This document shows, one piece after another, positions 8,801-16,214 of a stretch of 64,000 nucleotides of DNA. The notes beneath the pieces were generated by a model. That model was not told the DNA's origin. It did no database searches and was given only the letters and a program-made list of their open reading frames with translations. The position numbers and the translations under genes were made by a program. Source of the DNA: JADLCX01 sp964630785 (lineage in GTDB: Bacteria > Planctomycetota > Phycisphaerae > Phycisphaerales > UBA1924); NCBI GenBank assembly GCA_964630785.1, contig CAZVZG010000012.1, forward strand, positions 1-64,000. Direction: 5' to 3'. Each line of letters opens with the position of its first letter. Within the stretch, counting starts at the first letter, position 1.

Positions 8801-9258
8801 CCTTCGAGGAAGTCCGAGGGCTCATCACCGCCATCCGCAACGTCCGCAGCGAGCACCAGGTCGCGCCCAGGCGTCGCGTGACGCTGCACGCCGCGCCCGC
8901 GGCCCGCGGACTGATGGATCGGTCGCCGGGCCTGGTCGAAACGCTCTGCGGCATCGACCTCGCCGTGAACGGGCACGCGCCGGGCCCCGGCGGCGTCGCC
9001 TTCCGCGCCGGCGGCGAAGAGCTGTTCCTTTCCAATCTCGCCGACGCGGTGTCGGTGGATGCCGACGCCGAGAGGGACCGGTTGAGCAAGCAGCTCGAAA
9101 CCCTGCGTAGAACCGAAGCCACCATCGCCGGACGCCTCGGCAATCCCGGCTATGTCGAGCGGGCGCCAGCCAAACTGGTTGAAGAAAGCAAGGCCCAGCT
9201 CGCCAAAGCCCGCGAAGAAATCGCCGCGATCGAATCGAAACTGAAGGGCCTGGGTTGA
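5884..9258 (+). CDS. valS: Valyl-tRNA synthetase with two in-frame repeat insertions
   Basis: Charges tRNA-Val with valine in the cytoplasm. It has 1124 residues, longer than the usual 880-950. Class I motifs are present: the HIGH equivalent HLGH (about residues 75-78) after PPPNVTAAL, the editing domain with TTRPETYLGDSAVAVNP, and KMSKS (about 701-705). The anticodon-binding domain (DRWMMSRLARTV) and a C-terminal coiled coil (DAERDRLSKQLETL) follow. Two stretches look foreign. About residues 654-680 (between RYFLPES and PFRDVFIHA) and about 780-839 (between FVIEKLG and MSLLDRWMM) are Pro/Ser/Gly-rich and encoded by paired GCAA hairpin repeats. Both keep the frame and sit at domain surfaces or junctions, so the enzyme may well be active. 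ATG 5884 is chosen because the upstream open frame carries no synthetase sequence. Confidence 0.95.
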   Translation: MPNPESTPSPTLHSPQASVAGGLPKTYNPAAAEPTVIARWDAAGAFHPDPQRVLRGGAKPYCVLIPPPNVTAALHLGHALNNTLQDVLVRAHRMMGFETLWMPGTDHAGIATQAVVEKRVLKEEGKRRQQFSREEFVAKIQAFKDEYEATITAQLKAMGCSCDWARQRFTMDEQCAAAVREAFFLLFKDGLIYRGKRLVNWDPALQTAVADDECYDEEIEGGFYYLRYPLVHRYGAETLHERAGGEFPPDDAVPVTWSELATRGYPGADQQPGEQPAWVTVATTRPETYLGDSAVAVNPRDPRAAALRHLWIELPLVGRVIPIVEDDYVVLPAAMQPDPEAAAKDPKAAYATGFLKVTPAHDQNDYDLYQRHKATIDGNSSRQGLINVMAPDATISDKHGWSDVGDAHIFVGQKREVARKLAVKEFESRGLLEGVKAYRHSVKHSDRSKAIVEPYLSDQWYVRVTDERMAPSANRALVQDQRSGKAAKQQNPSRWDGQLTFYPERYARTFEQWHNGIRDWCISRQLWWGHRIPVWSRASADTDSIDRLQLRNVAITRVGDTAFACVRSPDAATERRLESLGFVQDPDVLDTWFSSALWPLSTLGWPDPAAHNAAANRGLLEAFNPSSVLCTAREIITLWVSRMVMFNRYFLPESPERKLGSGGAHDAPPPSACAEGSPGRGPVPFRDVFIHAMIQDGEGRKMSKSLGNGVDPLDIIESHGADAMRFTLVGMTTNTQDVRMPVKKDSRTGKNTSEKFDNGRNYCNKLWNTARFVIEKLGKGAPSASSGSNHVAEPPSHPSIRPDNHGSSESPSPPAARLANRDAAGSPADLSLRSGLSQSRMSLLDRWMMSRLARTVKAVDNALRGYEFSEYGEAMYKVLWWDLCDWYLEGVKPTVEGNPVQRAVLAHALETIVRLLHPIAPFITEAIWEQLMEIETAPVAGVTLEPSRKAGLLCTAGWPQIAESWIDDAAEAAFEEVRGLITAIRNVRSEHQVAPRRRVTLHAAPAARGLMDRSPGLVETLCGIDLAVNGHAPGPGGVAFRAGGEELFLSNLADAVSVDADAERDRLSKQLETLRRTEATIAGRLGNPGYVERAPAKLVEESKAQLAKAREEIAAIESKLKGLG
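7842..7863 (+). repeat. REP-like GCAA hairpin, copy A (in valS)
   Basis: Head GAGCC, stem CCCGAGC / GCTCGGG (7846-7852 with 7857-7863), loop GCAA. Inverted partner of copy B 26 bp further on. Translated in frame within valS. Confidence 0.85.
7889..7911 (-). repeat. REP-like GCAA hairpin, copy B (in valS)
   Basis: Perfect 8-bp stem CCCTCCGC / GCGGAGGG around TTGC (GCAA on the minus strand), with the GAGCC head at the right edge. The stem sequence differs from copy A but the layout is the same. Confidence 0.85.
8221..8244 (+). repeat. REP-like GCAA hairpin, copy C (in valS)
   Basis: Head GGAGCC, perfect 8-bp stem CCCCGAGC / GCTCGGGG (8225-8232 with 8237-8244), loop GCAA. Forms the left edge of the second valS insertion. 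Confidence 0.88.
8370..8394 (-). repeat. REP-like GCAA hairpin, copy D (in valS)
   Basis: Inverted relative to copy C, with which it brackets about 125 bp. The stem is nearly the same as copy C, with one G-T wobble at 8372/8385. Head GAGCC on the right side. Confidence 0.8.
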
Positions 9259-10337
9259 ACCGCGGGAGACAAAGGCTGCTCGTCGCGGGCCTGGTCTTGG
9301 TCGCGTTTCTCACCGGCGCGTGCGCCAAGCCGCGCCCGATCGAGCCCTCCGCTTCCGCCGTCAACGCCGCTAGCGAAACGAACGCCGCCGCCGAGCACAC
9401 GTACCGCGACGAACCCTGGGTGTACGACGGCCGCGCCGGTCGGTCGATCACCACCCCCCACTACCGCATCTTCCTTACCCAGACCGAGCCGGCCTTCGTC
9501 GGGCGCGTGCCTGCGTTTCTGGAGGCGGCGATGCGTCACTACCGCGCCGTGGCCGCGGAAGGTGCGGGGTCCGCCCCGACCCCGGCCCCCGCCCATCCAT
9601 TGACCACCTACGTGTTCCGAACTCGGCCCGAGTGGGAGCGCATGACGCGGCAACTGCTCGGCGAGAGCGCGGGCCCGTTCCTCCGGATCCGGCGCGGCGG
9701 GTACGCGTGGGGCGGCGTAGCCGTGCTCTTCGACCTCGACGGCGGCGGTGGAGCCTCTCGCGACACCCTGTCCCTGATCGCGCACGAGGGCTGGCACCAG
9801 TTCACCCAGGCCACCTTCGGCCAGCCGCTTCCCCCGTGGCTGGAAGAAGGACTGGCGACCATGTGCGAGGGGTACACATGGACGGGCGGGCCGTCGGTCG
9901 TGTCGTTCGAGCCGTTGCACAACCTCGAGCGTCGGCGCCGGCTCGCTGGGGTGCTGGATGGCGGACGGTTCCGCGGCATCCAATCGATCGTGCTCAACGC
10001 GCCGGCCGACCTCGCCGCAGGCGACAGCGGCGGGGCGCTCGACTACTACGCCCAGGTCTTCGCGCTGGCGGCCTACTTGTCCAACGGTGAAGGTGGCCGG
10101 CACGCCGATTCGCTCACCGAGTGTCTGGAAGACGCCCGCATGGGACGGCTGGGCGGCACGATCGTTCGGGTTCTGGGACCCGAGCGAGCCGGGGTCTTGT
10201 TGAACTCCACCGGCCAGGGGCGCTCGCTCGCCGTGTTGGAGGCCTACTTCGGGAGCGGACCGGGCGGTCTGGACGCACTCGAAACCGGGTACCGGCGCTA
10301 TTGCGCCGAGTTGGCCGCGGGGGGGCGGGAACATTGA
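9255..10337 (+). CDS. Gluzincin-like metalloprotease lipoprotein (DUF1570-type)
   Basis: A 360-residue protein with a lipoprotein signal (LVLVAFLTGAC, Cys near residue 23). The core carries IAHEGWHQF, an HExxH zinc motif, followed about 20 residues later by PPWLEEGLA, which supplies the Glu ligand expected in gluzincins. This is the arrangement of the DUF1570/peptidase-MA-like family. No substrate can be read from the sequence. It begins at TTG 9255, overlapping the valS stop by three bases, so the two are probably cotranscribed; the next in-frame start would remove the signal peptide. Confidence 0.75.
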   Translation: MNRGRQRLLVAGLVLVAFLTGACAKPRPIEPSASAVNAASETNAAAEHTYRDEPWVYDGRAGRSITTPHYRIFLTQTEPAFVGRVPAFLEAAMRHYRAVAAEGAGSAPTPAPAHPLTTYVFRTRPEWERMTRQLLGESAGPFLRIRRGGYAWGGVAVLFDLDGGGGASRDTLSLIAHEGWHQFTQATFGQPLPPWLEEGLATMCEGYTWTGGPSVVSFEPLHNLERRRRLAGVLDGGRFRGIQSIVLNAPADLAAGDSGGALDYYAQVFALAAYLSNGEGGRHADSLTECLEDARMGRLGGTIVRVLGPERAGVLLNSTGQGRSLAVLEAYFGSGPGGLDALETGYRRYCAELAAGGREH

Positions 10338-10438
10338 GCGGCATCTCCGCTGTAACGCTTGGTGCGGCCCGAGTTCGGGTGTAATCTGAGGGATTCTCGG
10401 CCGATGATGGCCGGGTGTGTGACCGGAAGGAACGGGTG

Positions 10439-13222
10439 ATGCCCAGGCGTCTGGCTCGGAAGTGTGTGGGCCGATGGTGGCGGCGGACGGGAGCGGGGCG
10501 GCCGGTCGCGGCCGTGCTCGCGATCGTCGGCTCGCTCCTGGGCGTCAACGCGGCGAGGGCCGATGGCAATCCGGTCTGGCTCCAGTGGTTCGAGTCGCGG
10601 TGGCAGACCGTCGAGTACCGGATGCCCGATTTCTTCATGGCGGGCTACGACCAGACCTGGCTGCCGCCCGTCTGGCGTGCGGCCGACCCGACCAGTGCCG
10701 GTTACGACTGCTTCGACCGGTTCGATCTTGGCTCCCCGAACTCGCCCACGGCCTACGGCACCGAGCAAGACTTCCGCGCGCTGGTAGACGAGTTCCACCG
10801 GGCCGCGGGGCTTGTGACCGTCGATCTCATCATGAACCACGATTCGGGGCGCAACGGATCGCAGACGTTCTACGACGACGGCGGCTATCCCGGGCTGGCG
10901 ATGCGCGTCGGATCAGACTTTTGGGGCGATTTCCACGACGGCTCGCACCAGTCGCAGGCCCCGCAAGACCCCAACTACGACCTGTGGACGGGCGACCTCG
11001 TCGGCCTGATCGACATCGCGCAAGAGAAAAACCACCTCCTCATCCGCCAGCCGATCGCCCCGGGCAACCCGCAGAACATCCCCGCGGGCACGGTCCGCAA
11101 CAAACCCAACGCCGCGAACGCTCGGTTCTATCCCGACACGGCCGGCTCACCGCGGAGCTTCGTCAACCCCGCGTTGCCCGTGGGCGACCCGCTGCGGAAC
11201 GTGACGCTCTATCCGTTCGACCTCGCCGACCCGAATGCGGGCGACCCGGTGGTCGAGAACGCGGCCTCGTACCTGGCCCGATCGACGCGCTGGATGGCCG
11301 AGGACGTGCGGATCGACGGGTTCCGGCTCGACGCGGCCAAGCACATCCCCCAGTGGTACTGGAACAACATCTGGGACTCGGCCGTGTTCCAGTCGCGGGT
11401 GGACTTTGCCGGCAACCGTGTCACCCCGTTCAGTTTCGGCGAGATCGTCGACAGCAACTCGTTCACGCGGACCTACACGCGGAAGGACGGCTTCGGCAAC
11501 CGCGACGCGCTCGACCTCAACGGCGCGGGCCAGCTCCGTGACCTGCTCAACGCCGGCGGATTCGGCTCGTGGCAGAACGTGCTCAACGCCCACCTGGACA
11601 ACCAGGACGACGGCCTCAACAACGGCTCGCTGGGCGTGATGCACGTGTTCAGCCACGACAACGGCTCGGCGGGCGATGGCGGGAGCAAGCCCCCGCTCCC
11701 CGGGCCCGACCGCTACGCGCTCCCCGAGAACTGCTACATCCTCTTCAAGGGCGGCCCGGCGAACATCTACTACAACTCGCGGGAGTTTCAGGACCTGTAC
11801 CAGTTCCGCGGGTTCTGGCCGCGGGAGGGCAACCCCACGGCGCTGGGCACGGCGGGCGGTTCGCTCAACGGCGACCTGGTGAAGCTCGTCCAGCTCAGCA
11901 ACGGATATGCCCGCGGCGAGTTCACGCCGATCAACAACACCGACCCGGTGAACCAGAGCAACGCGGACGTGCTCGTCTTTGAGCGCCGGCGCAACCTCGG
12001 TGGCGGCAACTATCTCGGCAACTGCGTCGTCGGCGTCAACGACAGCTACTCCAGCGGCGTGCAGTTCCGGAGCGTGGTGGTGTCGTACCCGCCCGGCACC
12101 CGCCTGCGCGAACTGACGGGCAACAGCGAGAACACCACCGTCGATCCGTCGAACCAGATCCCGCAGACGCTCGTCGTCGACGCCAACCGGCGGGTGCTCC
12201 TGCCCGTCCCCAACAACCGCAACGTTTCGGGCGTCGCCCACCACAAGGGCTACGTCGTGTACGGACAGCCCGCGCCCAGCGGCACGCTGTCGATGGTCGG
12301 CGCCTCGGGCTCTCTCGCGCCCGACGGCGCGAGCGTCCCGAGCTACCGCCGCCGGATCACGCCCGTGGACGTCGTCACGGGCCCGACGTTCACCCTCAGG
12401 CTCCTGACAACCAAGACCGACCCGCTCGACACCGCGTTCGACGACTTCGCCGCGTTCCGGATCGACCAGGGATTCCGGGATTTCAACGGCAACGGCGGCG
12501 TCGATTTCGGTTCCGGCGACGCGTACCTGCCCGGATACGAAAACTTCCTGACCACGTTCACGCCCCTGCACACAAACCCGACCCTGAGCAACGGTACGTA
12601 CGAGCAAATCGTCAACACCGACCTGCTCAGCGAGGGGTTGCATTACATCTCGGTGATCTGCTTCCGCAACCGGCCGAGCAACTCGGACGCGATCTACACC
12701 GACTTCCGCGGCGTGATCTACGTGGACCGCCAACCGCCCGCGGTGACGCTCGAAGACGCGGCCGTCCCGATCGTGACGCCCATCAACACCTTCCGGGTCA
12801 CCACCGCCGACCGCACCGTCACCCGCGTGCACGTGCTGCTCAACCCGCCCGCGGGCGACCCGCTCACGCAGGTCAACGCGGCCAACCAGGCCGCCCGCTA
12901 CGACCGCTTCGAGTGGCGGCGCACGATGGGTGGCCTGCGAAGCGGGCCCAACACCGTCGTCGTCGTCGCGTTTGAGGCGAACGGACGGAGCAGCGTGACC
13001 TCCTTCATGGTGACCGCGACGACCGGCTCGGGCGACCTCAACGGTGACGGCCAGGTGACGCTCGACGACCTGTACCTCGCCTACGAGGTGCTCGCGAGCG
13101 GGCAGTACGTCGCCGCGGCCGACGTCACCGCGGACGGCCAGGTGACCATCGCCGACATGCGGGCCCTGGAAACCGCCCTCCGTCCGAGCGAACTGGACAG
13201 GATGGCCAAGCCGCAGCGATGA
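10439..13222 (+). CDS. Secreted GH13 alpha-amylase-like protein with C-terminal dockerin
   Basis: A 927-residue secreted protein (signal peptide ending near NAARA). The GH13 conserved regions are present: DLIMNHDS (about 129-136), the nucleophile region VRIDGFRLDAAKH (Asp near 297), FSFGEIVD with the acid/base Glu (near 334), and MHVFSHDNG (about 401-409). This suggests alpha-glucan hydrolysis or transfer. Beta-rich C-terminal domains follow. The end holds two calcium-binding dockerin-type repeats, DLNGDGQVTLDDL and DVTADGQVTIADM. ATG 10439 has GGAAGGA just upstream. No cohesin protein is visible in the window. It converges with the next minus-strand gene, with only 3 bp between them. Confidence 0.88.
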   Translation: MPRRLARKCVGRWWRRTGAGRPVAAVLAIVGSLLGVNAARADGNPVWLQWFESRWQTVEYRMPDFFMAGYDQTWLPPVWRAADPTSAGYDCFDRFDLGSPNSPTAYGTEQDFRALVDEFHRAAGLVTVDLIMNHDSGRNGSQTFYDDGGYPGLAMRVGSDFWGDFHDGSHQSQAPQDPNYDLWTGDLVGLIDIAQEKNHLLIRQPIAPGNPQNIPAGTVRNKPNAANARFYPDTAGSPRSFVNPALPVGDPLRNVTLYPFDLADPNAGDPVVENAASYLARSTRWMAEDVRIDGFRLDAAKHIPQWYWNNIWDSAVFQSRVDFAGNRVTPFSFGEIVDSNSFTRTYTRKDGFGNRDALDLNGAGQLRDLLNAGGFGSWQNVLNAHLDNQDDGLNNGSLGVMHVFSHDNGSAGDGGSKPPLPGPDRYALPENCYILFKGGPANIYYNSREFQDLYQFRGFWPREGNPTALGTAGGSLNGDLVKLVQLSNGYARGEFTPINNTDPVNQSNADVLVFERRRNLGGGNYLGNCVVGVNDSYSSGVQFRSVVVSYPPGTRLRELTGNSENTTVDPSNQIPQTLVVDANRRVLLPVPNNRNVSGVAHHKGYVVYGQPAPSGTLSMVGASGSLAPDGASVPSYRRRITPVDVVTGPTFTLRLLTTKTDPLDTAFDDFAAFRIDQGFRDFNGNGGVDFGSGDAYLPGYENFLTTFTPLHTNPTLSNGTYEQIVNTDLLSEGLHYISVICFRNRPSNSDAIYTDFRGVIYVDRQPPAVTLEDAAVPIVTPINTFRVTTADRTVTRVHVLLNPPAGDPLTQVNAANQAARYDRFEWRRTMGGLRSGPNTVVVVAFEANGRSSVTSFMVTATTGSGDLNGDGQVTLDDLYLAYEVLASGQYVAAADVTADGQVTIADMRALETALRPSELDRMAKPQR

Positions 13223-13225
13223 CGC

Positions 13226-15316
13226 TCACGGCTTCTGCGGTTCAAGCATCGGCAGCATGCGCTTGTACAGCTCGGCGTACTGCCCGCTGTGGTCGATACC
13301 GTTCTGGATCAGGGTGCGGGCCTTTTCAACGTCGTGGGTCTTGACGTACGACTCCACCAGCGCCAAGTCGTTGGCCACCAGGTCCATGCCGGTGAGCTTG
13401 TCCCTGGCGGTGAGCAGGAACGGGATGGCGAGATCGAACTCGCCCCGCATCTGGCGCAGGCGTCCGACGTACCGCTCGGCCTCGCCCGTCAGGCTGCGGC
13501 CCTGGCCGAGCAGCAGCTCGCCGCGATGGATGGCCGCGAGCGCCTCGTCCAGGTCGGCCGGCTCCAACCGGCCCCGGGTCCGCTCCCGGCAACTGAGCTC
13601 GAAATAGGTGAACTCGATGTTCCAGGACGAGTACTCCGAGACCGACCGTGCGGCGACGTCGAAGCACGGCTCGGCCTTCGCGTAGTCCCGCAGTTGCACG
13701 AGCACCCGCCCAACCATCCCGGTGATCGGGCGCATCTCGCCGACGTGGTACTCCTTCTTCTGCCACTCCTGCATGACCTCGCGCACGGGCGCGGGCTGGG
13801 CGCCGATGATCTCGCGGCAGGTTGCGTTGCATCTATTCAGAAAGTCCGGGTTGGTCTCCTTGAAGAACGGGATGCTCGCGAGCACGCGCATCTGGTGCGA
13901 CACGCCGTAGCGATCGTACTCGTTGGCGCCGAGCCGCTCGGCGTATTTCCCGGGCGCCGGCATCGCGGCGAATGCCTCCGGGCTCACGGCGCACGCGCCC
14001 GGCATGGTGGTCAGGGTCTTGACGATCGTCCGGGCGATGAGCTCCTGCCCTTTGAGCGACGGGTGCACGTGGTCGTCCATGAGTTCCCACCCGATCGGCC
14101 CGGCGTGGGCCGGATCGGCGTGCCGGAACGCCTCGCGAAGATCGCACAGGACCGCGCCATGATCGATGGCCGCCCGCCGGAGCGCCTCCTGCGATCCGCT
14201 GGGCGGACGCCAGGGCATCGGGTCCAGGTCGATCGCGCTCTGGAAAGACGCCTGGGCCGCCTCGATCTGGCCCGCCGCGAGCCTCGCCCGACCGAGCCTG
14301 TAGTGCGCCGTCGCGCTGGCGGAATCGATCTTCAGCGCGATCTCGATCGAAGCAGGATCGCCCGCGGCGAGAAGCGCATCTCGCTGCTTGCGCTCCGCGT
14401 CCGACCTCGTCGGTGGGTCGAACTTCCCCAGAGGGGCCAGGTCCTTCTCGTTGTCAGGCAAGGTGCAGACCAGGATCGGCACGCCGCGCTCGCGGCAACG
14501 GTCGATCATCTCGCCCACGAACACGCCGAGGTTCCTCGCCGCATCATCTCGGATCGGGTCGTCGGGCGCGATGCTCGAACGGGCCATCATGGCCTCCATG
14601 AGCGTCTTGTCCCCGGTCGCGTCGGATTTCGGCATCAAGGAATCAACGAACTGGGCAATGGCCAGCCAGCGCAGGGCGCGGATAACCCTGATCGCCCGCG
14701 GCGATCGCCCCTCCGAGTGCAGCGACGCGACGCCGTAGGCACCGAAGAACTCGTTGTTCCCCACGTACACCACGCAGAGGTCGGGCTGGTATTCGAGCGA
14801 CTCGGTGAGCATCCCCAGCACGGGAAACGAGGCCACCGCCGTGGTGCCCAGGTTCACGACCTCGACCTTCCGGTCGGGCCAGGCGTCGCTCAGCATGGCT
14901 TGCAGGAACTCGCCCGCCGAGAGCGCCCTGGGCTCCGGAAACCCCTTCATCGCCGACTCGCCCGCGAGCACGACGCGGAACGTGCCCTTGGGCTTGGGCA
15001 TCACCAGCGCGCACTGGTTCAGCGTGCCCGGGCGCGAGCGGTTGGCGAAGAAATACGAAGCGGGGCCCGCGTTGTCCGTGACCACAAGCGTCGATCCGTC
15101 CGCGAGCGTCCCGACCCGTCGGAACGTCGGCGGGTATCCGCCGAACCCGCACAGCCGAAGGACCCCTTCAAGCACGAGCAGGATGAGGGCCGCCGCAACG
15201 ACGCTGAGCAGGGCTCTCAGGAGCAGCCGTCGGCGACGTGCCGTCGCCGGGCAAGCGGCGGGGCGAGAGCTCGAAGCGGGGTCGTTCAATCGCTTGCTCC
15301 GGCGGCGTGCGAGCAT
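13226..15316 (-). CDS. Membrane-anchored SGNH hydrolase with TPR-like region
   Basis: A 696-residue protein. After an Arg-rich start it has one membrane segment (about 31-50, LLRALLSVVAAALILLVLEG). An SGNH/GDSL-type domain follows with VVLAGESAMKG (catalytic Ser block), VYVGNNEFF (Asn block) and DDHVHPS (Asp/His block, about 414-420). Inserted in it (about 280-350) and in the C-terminal 250 residues are TPR-like helices (YRLGRARLAAGQIEAAQASF; YAKAEPCFDVAAR). The SGNH fold suggests an esterase or acyltransferase acting outside the membrane; the substrate is unknown. Confidence 0.75.
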   Translation of the reverse strand: MLARRRSKRLNDPASSSRPAACPATARRRRLLLRALLSVVAAALILLVLEGVLRLCGFGGYPPTFRRVGTLADGSTLVVTDNAGPASYFFANRSRPGTLNQCALVMPKPKGTFRVVLAGESAMKGFPEPRALSAGEFLQAMLSDAWPDRKVEVVNLGTTAVASFPVLGMLTESLEYQPDLCVVYVGNNEFFGAYGVASLHSEGRSPRAIRVIRALRWLAIAQFVDSLMPKSDATGDKTLMEAMMARSSIAPDDPIRDDAARNLGVFVGEMIDRCRERGVPILVCTLPDNEKDLAPLGKFDPPTRSDAERKQRDALLAAGDPASIEIALKIDSASATAHYRLGRARLAAGQIEAAQASFQSAIDLDPMPWRPPSGSQEALRRAAIDHGAVLCDLREAFRHADPAHAGPIGWELMDDHVHPSLKGQELIARTIVKTLTTMPGACAVSPEAFAAMPAPGKYAERLGANEYDRYGVSHQMRVLASIPFFKETNPDFLNRCNATCREIIGAQPAPVREVMQEWQKKEYHVGEMRPITGMVGRVLVQLRDYAKAEPCFDVAARSVSEYSSWNIEFTYFELSCRERTRGRLEPADLDEALAAIHRGELLLGQGRSLTGEAERYVGRLRQMRGEFDLAIPFLLTARDKLTGMDLVANDLALVESYVKTHDVEKARTLIQNGIDHSGQYAELYKRMLPMLEPQKP

Positions 15317-15345
15317 CCAACCGGCACGCGGCCTTGGCGCAGGAT

Positions 15346-15375
15346 AACGGCCGGCGCGTCGGAGCGCCGGCCGTT
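15346..15375 (-). terminator. Hairpin between the second PEP-CTERM-like gene and the SGNH gene
   Basis: A 12-bp perfect stem (15346-15357 with 15364-15375) and a 6-base loop, 25 bp after the stop at 15400. There is no clear T run, so it could be a terminator or a processing/stability hairpin. Confidence 0.6.
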
Positions 15376-15399
15376 CGTGAATGACGTGCGAAACGACAC

Positions 15400-16080
15400 T
15401 CAGCGCCGGCGGCGTGCGGCAAAGAGCCCGCCCAGGGCCAGCAGGCCGACCGCTCCGGGAGTCGGAACGACCTGGTAGGTCAGCAGGTGAGCCTCCGACG
15501 GGACTCCCCAGTCGCCGATCTGCTGCGCGGGGTTGCCGAGCGAATCGACCGCGCCGTCGCCGCCCCCGCCGCCGGAGGTGAACGCGTCGAAGAAGAAGAT
15601 GTCGCCAACGCTCAGGCCCAGGGCCGAGAGCGGGGTGGTGATCGTCACCGTGTTGGTGGACTTCGAGATGCTGACCTGGTTGTTGGGAGCGGGGTCATAG
15701 GTCGCCTGGGTTCTCGCCCATGCGGCGGTGTACGTCCACACTTCTGCGCCGTTGCCGCTGTCGACCCAAGACCCCAGCCAATGGTCCATCCCGGTGGGCA
15801 TGGAGATCGGTCGGGCCCAGCCGTTGCTCGCGACGTCGCCGCCGGGCGCGTCGTCGATCGCGACCATGTACTTGCCCCAGTCGGTCGCAACCACGTCACC
15901 CGCCAGCGTGAACTGGAAGGAGATGTCCGTGGCGGTGTTCGTCACTTCCATCGACAGGATGTCGAGGATGCCGCCGCCGGCCATGGTGAACGTGTCACCA
16001 GCCGCGTCGTTGTACACCGTGCGGGCCATGGCGCTCGCGCTCAGACCGGCCACCGCCACAACTGCCAATAGACGATTCAT
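15400..16080 (-). CDS. Secreted PEP-CTERM-like protein
   Basis: A 226-residue protein starting MNRLLAVVAVAGLSASAMA, a clear Sec signal peptide. The body is a predicted beta-sandwich (YNDAAGDTFTMAGGGILDI...). The tail has the PEP-CTERM layout, VPTPGAVGLLALGGLFAARRRR. Start chosen at ATG 16080, which follows AGGAG; an in-frame ATG at 16089 lies at the SD itself. A promoter-like pair lies about 70 bp upstream. It shares only the export and sorting layout with the gene at 4585; the bodies differ. Confidence 0.85.
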   Translation of the reverse strand: MNRLLAVVAVAGLSASAMARTVYNDAAGDTFTMAGGGILDILSMEVTNTATDISFQFTLAGDVVATDWGKYMVAIDDAPGGDVASNGWARPISMPTGMDHWLGSWVDSGNGAEVWTYTAAWARTQATYDPAPNNQVSISKSTNTVTITTPLSALGLSVGDIFFFDAFTSGGGGGDGAVDSLGNPAQQIGDWGVPSEAHLLTYQVVPTPGAVGLLALGGLFAARRRR

Positions 16081-16149
16081 CTCTCTCACTCCTGCGAGGG
16101 TTCACACACCGCGCCCGGTGAACCCGGGGCGGGGTATCTCTCAGAAGCA

Positions 16150-16179
16150 AGAATAAACGATTCTCCGCCCTGATGCCAA
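16150..16179 (-). promoter_or_regulatory. Sigma-70-like promoter for the second PEP-CTERM-like gene
   Basis: Minus strand: TTGGCA (16179-16174), an 18-bp spacer, TATTCT (16155-16150). It gives a leader of about 60-70 nt before ATG 16080. Confidence 0.5.
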
Positions 16180-16214
16180 GACCAATCCGGGTCCCAGGGC
16201 ACAAAAATCTGCGA

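Noticed and set aside
13289..15478. A 729-residue plus-strand frame opposite the SGNH gene
   Set aside because: Low-complexity His/Arg/Gly-rich composition typical of antisense frames in high-GC DNA; the minus strand has SGNH motifs.
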